From assembly GCA_032622095.1 (NCBI GenBank), contig CP136069.1, forward strand, positions 72,563,319 through 72,627,318: a stretch of DNA of 64,000 nt. The letters run 5' to 3'. The translations under genes and the position numbers were made by a program. Below the pieces are notes generated by a model. It was given only the letters and a program-made list of their open reading frames with translations, ran no database searches and was not told the DNA's origin. Shown here in pieces: positions 54,781 through 63,592 of the stretch (its first letter is position 1; the number at the start of each line of letters is the position of its first letter). The stretch comes from Siphonodentalium dalli. Taxonomy: Eukaryota; Mollusca; Scaphopoda; Gadilida; Siphonodentaliidae.

Positions 54781-55131
54781 TCAGGGGCTAGCCTCGAGGT
54801 TTTATGAGAAGTCACTTCTCCCTGTTTGGTCATTAAGGAGAGTGGACTCTTAGCAGGGAGAAGCAACACTGGCTGAAATTCAATTTACACCCCAGGTTCC
54901 CAACGTCACCCTTCTATGATCAAATAGATTATGCAACACAATTAAGCGCCATTATAAAACCAGTGAGTGAGTACGAACACCATTATAAATAATATATATA
55001 TTTTAAATTTGCTGTTGTAACAAAGGCATATGAGAGAGTATAGTCTCTTTTCCCGGGGACAAAAATAGGAAGAATATGAACATTTTAGGGAGAAGTCTCC
55101 CAAGTCGCCATCTAGACTGACCCCATGCCAC
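54781..55131 (-). mobile_element. GACCAGCC dispersed element, reverse/rearranged
   Basis: 'gggagaagtctcccaagtcg' and 'ccatctagactgacccc' at the right are the reverse of the family start. At the left 'ggggctagcctcgaggtttt' is a forward copy of the same terminus, so both ends carry the motif in opposite orientation here. Confidence 0.65.
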
Positions 55132-55254
55132 AAGCTACAACAAGAACTGTACATTGCTTGTGCATCAACATAACCATGCAGTTCATGTGCTGGCATCGTA
55201 ATATTCATGTATTCATCGAGTGGGAGATGGTAACAAAGTATTCAATGGAAGTGA

Positions 55255-55880
55255 TTCCGCTTAATAAATATTCTCCACAAATATCAACCGTGTGCATCAG
55301 CTGAAATACTTTCAACTGGCGCGCCACCAAATTGGGAATTAAACCTCAAATGTAAAACAATAGGAGCTCTTAAAAATTTGGCAGGTGAGATCGGTGTAAT
55401 ACGATCCAATAATCTGATCGGCAACTATCATTCACTTAAAGATGCATTATCCGAATTAACGCTCCTAAATTAATATTTCTTTGGCTTTGGGGATAAAATA
55501 TATTTGAATTGAGTCGAGGAACCCACCCATCAAAGCTCCGAGTGATAAGAGATCGATTTTTTAAGTTTGTTATTTATCGAGATGTGCAATTATTTGTGGC
55601 CCAGAAAAACGTTGTCAAATTGACAATGTCGGATAAATTTGCGGATGAAGATGGATAACTCTAAAATCAAGTGGTAATATGACCAAATTTCGTGATACTC
55701 AAGTGATATAAATGTTGACATTTTGGGAAATTTGATACCATAGTTGACAGTGGTTTACATTATTTTGTTACAATTAATCAATTCTGATAACTAAAGCATA
55801 TTTTGAAGAAATGTTGTTGTTGTTGTTGTTGTTGCATCTTGATGATATGGGGACCATCTAATTGGATTGAGTCCCTTTAA
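55255..55880 (+). repeat. Dispersed duplication (partner 59265-59725)
   Basis: From about 55440 the text 'aaagatgcattatccgaa', 'aggaacccacccatcaaag', 'gagatgtgcaattatttgtg' and 'gataccatagttgacagtgg' matches 59265-59725 across about 440 bp and ends in a (GTT)n run with 'gatgatatgggg'. 55275-55440 is copy 2 of the segment also at 52525 and 56936. Confidence 0.88.
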
Positions 55881-56129
55881 ACATCAGATTTTTTAAATAA
55901 AAAAAGTCCTGCCATGATAGATTCTGGACTGCTTTGCTTTTGAAGTAGTGTATAATAAATTTATAAGGTGTACCACACAATAAAAAAAAATGTCTTAAAA
56001 TAACTGGCCTGTCAATGTCATTGACAGGTTGAAACCCAAGCTGCAAAACCGAGTTCATGCAGTCCCCTCGCTATGCTATGTCTGAACGCTGCCGGCATGT
56101 GTATTTTCTTAATTAAATCTAACATTTTT

Positions 56130-56425
56130 TATTGACGTGTTTTGCCAGTTACAATTCATTCAGGCTTGATCTAGACAATTTTCAAATGAATATGGACAAT
56201 TCAGTTTCTCAGAATAATGCAGCATGAATTGTAACTACAAAAGTCTCAAATACAAAAATGTGACAATTCGCCCCTTTTATTGACGTGTTTTGCCAGTTAC
56301 AATTCATTCAGGTTTGATCTAGACAATTTTCAAATGAATATGGACAATTCAGTTTCTCAGAATAATGCAGCATGAATTGTAACTACAAAAGTCTCAAATA
56401 TAAAAATGTGACAATTCGTCCCTTT
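56130..56425 (+). repeat. 148-bp tandem duplication
   Basis: 'tgacgtgttttgccagttac' starts at 56133 and again at 56281. The two units are nearly identical through 'aaaaatgtgacaattcg'. Confidence 0.96.
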
Positions 56426-56544
56426 ATGTGTAGGTGGGGGCAGCAGTAAGTCCTGAGTAAAAAAAATTTAATATGACAGGCTGAAATGCTTTTTTACATG
56501 CCGCTAGCTGATGAACAATCACAGAAATGCCAAAAAGCAACCTA

Positions 56545-56756
56545 AAGTAATGCCCTAAATAATCGACTCTTAACCACAGCAGAATTATGGGTAACTTTTC
56601 AGGATTTAGTCGGAAATATGGCTTGTTGCCATTCATCCGAAAGCTCTCAGGGAGAGCTTTCCGATGAATGGCAACAAGCCATATTTCAGACTAAATCCTG
56701 AAAAGTTACCCATAATTCTTCTTTGGTTAAGGAGTCGATTATTTAGGGCATTACTG
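56545..56756. mobile_element. TA-hairpin MITE, 212 bp
   Basis: Starts AAGTAATGCCC (C to A) after TA and ends 'tttagggcattactg' before TA. Confidence 0.95.
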
Positions 56757-56935
56757 TAAGCAATATAATTTATGGAAACACTCAAGATTAATCTAGGGCT
56801 CTGAAGTCATATCAGAATAGGAATTGTCCCACCCCATCCGTATAGTGGGCAGAGGGGTGGCTATAAAACTGTTCCATCTTTCCCCTATGCATAGGAATGT
56901 GCCTTCTCCCAATGTTCCAAGCTATCCAGAGATTG

Positions 56936-57105
56936 TCTTGACCTTGCAAAAGGACTGCATCAGCTGAAATACTTTGAACTGGCGGTCCACCAAATTGGGA
57001 ATTAAACCTCCCATGTAAAACAATAGGAGCTCTCGGCAATTTGGCAGGTGAGATCGGTGCACAACGATCCAATTAATGTGACCTGCAGCCATTATTCACC
57101 TCCCT
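56936..57105 (+). repeat. Dispersed segment, copy 3 of 3
   Basis: 'tgcatcagctgaaatacttt', 'ggcggtccaccaaattggg' and 'ttggcaggtgagatcggtg'. The minus-strand frame stays open across all three copies (RF-SQF-G-PV...SADA pattern). That may be chance over about 100 bp, or an old coding origin. Confidence 0.75.
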
Positions 57106-57177
57106 AAACACTAGACATTCCAAACAAAATGGCTGCTGCATTTTTTGCATTTGTTCACCAGCTGTTTATGTTTTCAG

Positions 57178-57303
57178 GATGGCGAAAGGTGCAACAAGTG
57201 CAGGAAACTCAGAGAGACAGACTGTCAGCGATTATGTTGGCTGCTTTAGTACCTACACATGCTGCAGAGAATTTGCTGATTGAACATTCCATTGTAATTG
57301 CAG
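57178..57303 (+). CDS. Candidate internal exon, unidentified
   Basis: Preceded by an acceptor-like 'ctgtttatgttttcag' (AG at 57176-57177) and followed by CAG|GTACAG (alternative donor six bases later, ACAG|GTAGGT). The frame gives WRKVQQVQETQRDRLSAIML and then AALVPTHAAENLLIEHSIVIA, a composition consistent with an amphipathic helix. The exon would begin with two bases of a codon and end with one. A degraded copy lies at 58086-58133. I do not recognise the protein. The next candidate exon at 60244 is not in a compatible phase, so intermediate exons or a non-coding origin must be assumed. Confidence 0.3.
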
Positions 57304-57329
57304 GTACAGGTAGGTTCCTTATTGCACAG

Positions 57330-57505
57330 CGGTCTAGCATCACCAAATTCATCCTCTGGGGGGACCTCATTCTGCATGGTCATATCTGCTATGAGAGACC
57401 TAGACACATAACTAAGTTCCCAGATTGTGAAGATGATGGTGTGCACCCATTGGGCACCTCCGTTATGCATTGTGTAGTCTGCCAATTTGGAGGATATAGA
57501 TGAAA
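57330..57505 (-). mobile_element. G element, variant fragment
   Basis: 'gtctagcatcaccaaattc', 'gggacctcattctgcatgg', 'tatgagagacctagacac' and 'tatgcattgtgtagtctgcc'. Closest to the copy at 60405. Confidence 0.7.
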
Positions 57506-57519
57506 CTAGACTAAACAAG

Positions 57520-57965
57520 AGGTTGAAGCGGCGGTGCTGGCATACCCCACAGTGGCAAATTTGAATGGACAAAGTATGGGTGAGATATCTACTCGGAAGG
57601 GAAAAAACCCCAACATTTTCAGATAAATAACCTAGAGCGGAAACTATGAACAAAACGATTGAACACTCAATTGATTGTCATCATAGTGATGAACATACAT
57701 ACCAAATTTCATTGATATCCGTCAACCGGTGGTGGAGATACAGACAAAAAACCAACACTTCCAAATAAACAAAGATAAATAACTCTAGAATGGAAAACTA
57801 AAAAAAAGTGGTATGAATACTCAATTGATTGCCCTCATAGTAGTGAACATCCATACCAAATTTCATTGAGATTCGTCAACATCTGCTTGGACAGACAAAA
57901 AAAACAACATTTCCAGATAAACAAAATTACATAGCTCTAGAATGGAAAATCCAGAAAAATATTTA
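57520..57965 (+). repeat. Multi-unit element, three units
   Basis: Head 'aacaagaggttgaagcggcg' and 'cataccccacagtgg', then units with 'acattttcagataaa', 'ggaaaatccagaa'-like words and 'taccaaatttcattgag'. No (ACGG)n end. Confidence 0.7.
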
Positions 57966-57984
57966 TTGAACACTTTGTTGAATG

Positions 57985-58080
57985 CAGAAAAGATGAGGAC
58001 TAAGCAGAATGAGGTCCCCAGAAGGTGAATTTAGTGAATGCTAGCCCACTGTGCAAATGTCCAGCACCATAATTTGAGGC
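57985..58080 (+). mobile_element. G element, fragment
   Basis: 'gatgaggactaagcagaatg', 'ggtccccagaaggtgaat' and 'atgctagcccactgtgc'. Confidence 0.7.
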
Positions 58081-58085
58081 CTGAC

Positions 58086-58133
58086 AGCTTTAGCACCTAC
58101 CCATGCTGCAGAGAAATCCCACGGTAATTGCAG
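58086..58133 (+). pseudogene. Degraded copy of the 57178 exon
   Basis: 'gctttagcacctacccatgc' and 'tgcagagaa' match the exon, about 20 bp are deleted, then 'ggtaattgcag' and a donor-like GTAAAT follow. The G element on its left also resembles the one near the exon, so the block was duplicated together. Confidence 0.5.
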
Positions 58134-58139
58134 GTAAAT

Positions 58140-58655
58140 GTAGTTTTTTATGATCCAACATGCTGCCAGAGATGTGGCTCCAGGGCCTTTATTCAGGAAG
58201 AAGGGGTGGTGGGGATGGGTGGGGGGGGGGGGGGGCTTTAAAATTTTCCCCTAAACTCCCCAACAAAACTCATTCTCGGTTAGAATTCCAATTATTAAGT
58301 CCAACTTCAATTTTTCATAGTGTTTAAAAATTTCAATCAAGCACCTTACTACAGGGTGAAATTTTCCAACTGGAGGCTATTATTTAGTAAACAATTTACA
58401 GATAAGATGAGAGTCCGAAAATTATTCAACCCTTGATATAAAAACTCAGTCTTTTACACTAATTATTGATTGAAAATTGAAATATCGCAATATGATTGCC
58501 AGTTATAAATTCACATTTAAATACTGCAAATGGTAGGCAATTTAATAATCCAAATTGCTGCTTGCCAACTCAATCCAAATACATCTTGTAAAAAGTGCTT
58601 TAATACCAACATGGGGTTGAAGTGACTCACTTTCTTCAGAGCTATTCAGCTGAGC
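58140..58655. other. Unassigned, with G-run
   Basis: A G-run of more than ten at about 58220-58236. Otherwise nothing recognised. Confidence 0.4.
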
Positions 58656-58661
58656 TATTAA

Positions 58662-59192
58662 CCCCTTTCTATACTAAATAGATTCTCCCACTAAGTTATA
58701 GAAGTATGATTGGAATGGTCTATTATTCATTTGGAGGGATGTTAAGAATATATGACAGCTAGACGAAATAAAAGATTGCCGACCACACGACCCAGAACAA
58801 AGATGGTTTTCTTAAGAGGTTGGCTTTCTCGACACAAAAAAAATCAAACTTTGATAAAAATCATTAAAAAATTTAAAATTTAAATGGTAAAAAGTAAAGA
58901 AAGGGAAATAACTCGGTGAAAAACAATATTTTCGTCGTCCATATACATGTTCCACATTATCAATATATAGGTAACAATACCCTAAAGTTTCCAATCTCTA
59001 CATACATAAACATATGGTTGGACAGAGGTCATTTCTAGAGTCCCCCGAAAATAAATTTTTCGTGGGACAATGATAATACAAGGGCAGAAGAATTCACATT
59101 CATTGGTGGGAAATGTTCAGATGATAAATTTATCAAATATGAACTTATTATCTGAACATTTCCTATGGGATAACTACTTGTCAATGAGTATT
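58662..59192 (+). mobile_element. TTAA-6 element with insert, 3' tail lost
   Basis: TTAA at 58658-58661, CCCCTTTCTATACTAAATAG, 'tggaatggtctattattc'; the 3' part 'tatctgaacatttcctatgg' and 'tcaatgagtattt' follows. About 58775-59078 is foreign and includes 'gggaaataactcgg', similar to multi-unit wording. The final TTAA is not clean. Confidence 0.75.
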
Positions 59193-59264
59193 TAAAACAT
59201 CACCACTAAGAAGAACATGAAGAAATATATAAACTTTGTTCTTATATTCATTATTGATAGCTCT

Positions 59265-59725
59265 TTAAAGATGCATTATCCGAACTAATGATCCCAAATT
59301 ACTATTTCTTTGACTTCGGGGGCAAAAAGTATTTGATTCGAGTCAAGGAACCCACCCATCAAAGATCAGAGTGATCAGATATCGATATTTGAAGTTTGTT
59401 ATTTCTCGAGATGTGCAATTATTTGTGGCCCAGAAAAACATCGTCAAACGGACCATCTTGGACAAAATTGCAAATGAAGATTAATTACTGTAATATCAAG
59501 TGGTAATATGGCCAAATATGGTTATACTCAAGTGATAATACAGCCATATTTTGTTGCACAAAATGTTGATAAATAACACGTTTTGGGAAATTTGATACCA
59601 TAGTTGACAGTGGTCAGCATTATTTTGTTGCAATTAATCAATTCTGATAACTACAGAAGAAATGTTGTTGTTGTTGTATTTGATGATATGGGGGCCGTCT
59701 GATATGATTGAATACCTTTAATAAC
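59265..59725 (+). repeat. Dispersed duplication (partner 55440-55880)
   Basis: See 55255-55880. This copy ends in a shorter (GTT)n run. Confidence 0.88.
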
Positions 59726-59744
59726 GAAATTTAATGTATTGAAA

Positions 59745-59780
59745 CCACAATTTCAGAAAGCTCCAGCCATGGGAGGGTTA
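59745..59780 (+). mobile_element. TTAA-5 3' end remnant
   Basis: 'atttcagaaagctccagcca' then 'tgggagggttaa'. Only the terminus remains. Confidence 0.5.
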
Positions 59781-59784
59781 AAAT

Positions 59785-60240
59785 AAGCAATGATATATCG
59801 TGAATGAAAAAAATCATATTGAGCTCTGTATAATATCTCTGGTAATACTAATAGTACTGACAATAAGTTAGTTAAAAAGCGGCTTAAAAACAACAAGCTT
59901 GATAAAATACATCAGAATCATTATCAAGGGAGAAAGCCATAAACGAAAATTAACGTTTATTTTATGACAAATCAAAGTGACCAATACTCAAGTTCGTAGT
60001 TTAAAATGCATAAAGGTAAACAGTTTGCACTCTGTGATGGCAAACGGGCTTCCAACTCCCAGGAAGAAAACACTTGTTCTAATTGCAATATGAGCAGTTC
60101 ATTATCAACTAATTATTGTTACTTGACCTGATGCTCTGCATTACCGAGTTTACACAAAGGTCGACCTTCTGTTTAAAATAAACACAAGTCGATGCTAATT
60201 AGAATTTAGATAACTTTAGCCATATGTTGCATTTTATATG
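59785..60240. other. Unassigned sequence
   Basis: Low-copy, AT-rich, no repeat recognised; it precedes the acceptor-like site at 60243. Confidence 0.4.
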
Positions 60241-60243
60241 CAG

Positions 60244-60288
60244 GCTAATGCAAGCAAGATTGCTGAGAGAAGAAACAGCCTTAAACAG
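60244..60288 (+). CDS. Candidate exon, unidentified
   Basis: Preceded by 'gttgcattttatatgcag' and followed by AAACAG|GTGGTG. Reads ANASKIAERRNSLKQ in phase 0. Reading past the donor gives VVAQVQDRITDFKRF, so an unspliced longer helix is also possible. In the phase left by the 57178 exon it would hit a stop at once. The protein is not recognised. Confidence 0.25.
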
Positions 60289-60361
60289 GTGGTGGCCCAA
60301 GTGCAGGACCGAATAACCGACTTTAAAAGATTTTTGACGTTTAAAGTGGTCTTTTTGTCTG

Positions 60362-60390
60362 CTGCCCCCCCCCCCCCCCCCCCCCCCCCG
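60362..60390. repeat. Poly-C run
   Basis: About 26 consecutive C between 'tgctgc' and 'gtccaac', adjoining a G element. Confidence 0.95.
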
Positions 60391-60404
60391 TCCAACACAG
60401 AAGG

Positions 60405-60815
60405 ATACTGTCACCAAATTCATCCTCTGGGGACCTCATTATGCATGGCCTAATCTGCTATGGGAGACCTAGACACAGATTTTAAGTTCCCTTGTGGTGA
60501 AGATGGTGATGCACATATGCACCCATTAGGCACCTCGATTATGCATTGTGTTGTCTGCCAATTTTGGGATACAGAGAAACTACCCGGTAAACTAAAAAAA
60601 GAAAAAAGAATCTTTCTAAAGACGTTTCTAAAAAAACACTAAAAAAAACTTGTTAATTTGATAATGAAGATACTGCCCAGAGAAGATGAGGCCTAAGCAG
60701 AATGAGGTCCCCAGAGGGTGAACTTAATGGTGCTAGCCTGATGTGAATGGTAGTGTAACTAAATTCACCCTTTGGGGACCTGCAAATATCTGACTTCATA
60801 TTTTGAGGCCTGAAT
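60405..60815 (+). mobile_element. G element, variant, near full
   Basis: Contains 'aaattcatcctctgggga', 'ctatgggagacctagacac', 'attaggcacctcgattatgc', 'gatgaggcctaagcagaatg' and the second hairpin with 'aattcaccctttgggg'. The interior A-rich part ('gaaaaaagaatctttctaa') matches 32400-32705. Confidence 0.8.
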
Positions 60816-60862
60816 AAGTTTATCGATGGCATTTCAACATTAGTGGTTAAGTGGTCGACCTT

Positions 60863-60952
60863 CAGTAATGCTCTAAGTAATCGGCTCCTTAAACACAGCA
60901 GAATTATGGGTAACTTTTCAGGATTTAGTCGGAAATATGGCTTGGTGCCAAT
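60863..60952. mobile_element. TA-hairpin MITE, left arm fragment
   Basis: CAGTAATGCTCTAAGTAATC to 'aatatggcttggtgcc'. The left flank is TT rather than TA. Confidence 0.85.
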
Positions 60953-61041
60953 CTATATATCAGATTTATGAAGGAACTGGCTCAGTATGAGTCTTCATTG
61001 CTTGAATGTGCATAAACAAATTATAATTTCCTATCGCCATA

Positions 61042-61230
61042 CAGTAATCGACTCCTTAATCACAGCAGAATTATGGGTAATTGTTCAGGATTTAGTTGGA
61101 AATATGGCTTGTTGCCATTCTGAGTGAGAGCTTTCCGATGAATGGCAACAAGCCATATTTCCGACTAAATCCTGAAAAGTTACTCATAATTCTGCTGTGT
61201 TTAAGGAATCGATTATTTAGAGCATTACTG
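61042..61230. mobile_element. TA-hairpin MITE, 189 bp
   Basis: CAGTAATCGACTCC (10-bp terminal deletion) to 'tttagagcattactg', TA flanks. Confidence 0.93.
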
Positions 61231-61860
61231 TACAAATTCACCATGATGTTGGTGGGTCCTGCTGAATTGCCATGATGTTGGTTGGCCTAACTAATGCTGT
61301 TAACACGTTCACGTACTTTATGCATGTAATTGAAAAGGCATCGGCAGTATTTTGAATGTGTTAAGAAAATGTAACTTTATAATTCTAAAATTATAATTTT
61401 TGCGGTCCTTGGCTAATCCGAATGAATCGAGGAAATGCCAGTGTCGATCGGCATAAAACATTCAAGAATAGATCAAATATATGTAAAATATTTTAATAAT
61501 AACACTTTCAGTTGTTGCAAACTGGCAATAATCATAATGGCTATTCCTGTTGTTTTTCAAACCTCTGAGCAGCCATGTTTAAAATATGTTAAAATATATA
61601 TGTTCATGAATATTTGATGCAGACACTAGCTTTTTCTCAAATCGCTTGTATTAGCCAAACACCACCAAATGACAACTTAAGAAAACAATGCATTTTCTTA
61701 ACATCATCAATTTGCCCTACCAGCATCATGGCAATTCAGCATGACTCACCAACATTGTAGCAAATTAGCAGGACCACTTAACCAGGTACTAAGCAGGAAT
61801 GTGACATCGGTTTAATTTGATGCATCAAACCACCACTGTATCCTCGGAATATGAAGTTCC
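61231..61860. other. Unassigned, with an inverted pair
   Basis: 'catgatgttggtgggtcctg' and 'gctgaattgccatgatg' at 61240-61280 are mirrored by 'catcatggcaattcagc' and 'atgactcaccaacattg' at about 61725-61760. About 500 bp lie between, so this is a possible further inverted-repeat element. 'gccttggctaatccg' is inside. Coding capacity not seen. Confidence 0.5.
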
Positions 61861-61918
61861 AAAACAATATACCTGGCTCTAACAATATACCTGGCTTTAA
61901 CAATATACCTGGCTTTAA

Positions 61919-62300
61919 CCCTTTATACACTGAATGGACTCTCCCACTCAGTTCTAATAGTATACATTGGAATGGTCTATTATTCATTTGGAGGGCAGAC
62001 GACAGATAATACAAGTGCAGAAGGAGCCTTATTTATTACAGGTAAATGTTCAGATAATAAGTTCAACAAACGAGTATATTGGAATGGTTTATAATTCATT
62101 TGGAGGGATGTTCAGGAATTATAGCAGATGACAAACAGATGAAATGATAATACAAGTGCAGAAGGATTCATATTCTTTGGTGTGAAATGTTCCGGTAATT
62201 ATAAAAACTTCAAGAAATGGCCTGTAGCCATTTGTTGAACTAATTATCTGAACATTTACTATGGAAACTACTCGTCAATTAGTATTTAGTACAGACAGGT
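61919..62300 (+). mobile_element. TTAA-6 element with internal duplication, 382 bp
   Basis: TTAA at 61915-61918 and 62301-62304. CCCTTTATACACTGAATGG left, 'gtatttagtacagacaggt' right. The 'tggaatggtctattattcat' block occurs twice (61970 and 62077). Three 'aacaatatacctggcttt' repeats stand just before it. Confidence 0.88.
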
Positions 62301-62304
62301 TTAA

Positions 62305-63015
62305 GTTTCCTTGTGGGCAAAGAAATCTAGAAAGAAGACACATGTACTTGTCGAGCTGTAAGTCTATTCACTAAACAAATATCTTTTCCTGATAGAACTG
62401 TCCTAATAAGCTACATTCTGCCGACCAAATGATATTTTCGCACCAATTTATCAATAAGAGCGAGAGATTTTTTGGGATAATTTGGCCACTCTTCCCGGTA
62501 TTGTTGCGAACTAATTGAAATATTCTTACTTAAGCATTAAAAAAATACTCGCCTGCTTTCGTCAAGTTAAAGTCTAGACTAATGCATTGGAAATCTCTCT
62601 ACGGGACGAATAAACACATCAGTCCATGGCACACACAAGTGAAAAATAAATGATTCAATTTAAACTAAATAAGTCCATAGAAAGTGCTGTTTTTTGTCTA
62701 TTGGTTATACTGAGGTTAGTCATGCAATGCTGCTCTGAGCTTTATATCAGGGAGTTTCCTTCGTTATATCTTATATTAAAGAATATATCCCAGTAGATTG
62801 GGTCTGGTGGCCCCTAATAAACTCCACAATTACTATTATACAGCCTTGTATACAAACTTAAAGCCTCATGGCGGTTTGAAGTATGAAATTGTCTTTTTTT
62901 GTTCAGGGATCAAAATAGGTAGATGTATATACATGAAATATCTTTATACGGCCTTTATATGCCACGGGCAGACAGAATAGTCATGTCATCAAATTTATAA
63001 AAATTTGTCTCACTA
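62305..63015. other. Unassigned low-copy sequence
   Basis: No repeat or gene recognised. Confidence 0.4.
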
Positions 63016-63019
63016 AGCT

Positions 63020-63150
63020 AAGCAAGAATTAGGTCCCTAGAGGGTGAATTTGGTAATGCTAGCCTGATGTGTGGGATAGCGTCACTAAATTCACCCTCAG
63101 GGGACCTTATTCTGCAAATGACAGACACACTATTTCAAGGCTGGCAAAGA
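63020..63150 (+). mobile_element. G element, short form
   Basis: One hairpin only: 'ggtccctagagggtgaattt' and inverse 'aaattcaccctcaggggacc', then 'cagacacactatttcaagg'. Confidence 0.8.
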
Positions 63151-63179
63151 TCACAAATCCGTTTATCATGATTTGAACC

Positions 63180-63370
63180 ATTTTAACCACAGCATAATTA
63201 TGGGTAATTTATCAGGATTTAGTCGGAAATATGGCTTGTTGCCATTCATCGGAAAGCTCTCCCCGAGAGCTTTCTGATGAATGGCAACAAGCCATATTTC
63301 CGACTAAATCCTGAAAAGTTACCCATAATTCTGCTCTGTTTAAGGAGTCGATTACTTAGAGCATTACTGA
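63180..63370. mobile_element. TA-hairpin MITE, left end truncated
   Basis: Starts 'ttttaaccacagcataatt' and ends 'cttagagcattactg', directly followed by a second, partial copy. Confidence 0.9.
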
Positions 63371-63490
63371 AGGAAATATGGCTTGTTGCCATTCATCGGA
63401 AAGCTCTCAGTGAGAGCTTTCCGATGAATGGCAACAAGCCATATTTCCGACTAAATCCTGAAAAATTACCCATAATTCTGCTGTGGTTAA
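63371..63490. mobile_element. TA-hairpin MITE, core plus right arm
   Basis: Begins inside at 'aggaaatatggcttgttgcc' and ends 'ctgctgtggttaa'. It is joined head to tail to the preceding copy. Confidence 0.9.
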
Positions 63491-63592
63491 TTTGTCATCG
63501 CTAGACAGTTTACTTCACCCAAAGATGATATTAGCATAGAAAAATTTAGCTGTTAGTATGCCAGCCAAAATTGTTTATGTCTCAGTTTACCA

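Noticed and set aside
3294-63504. Recurring frames beginning MNGNKPYFRLNPEKL
   Set aside because: They are all translations of the right arm of the TA-hairpin MITE and occur in many copies with no gene context.
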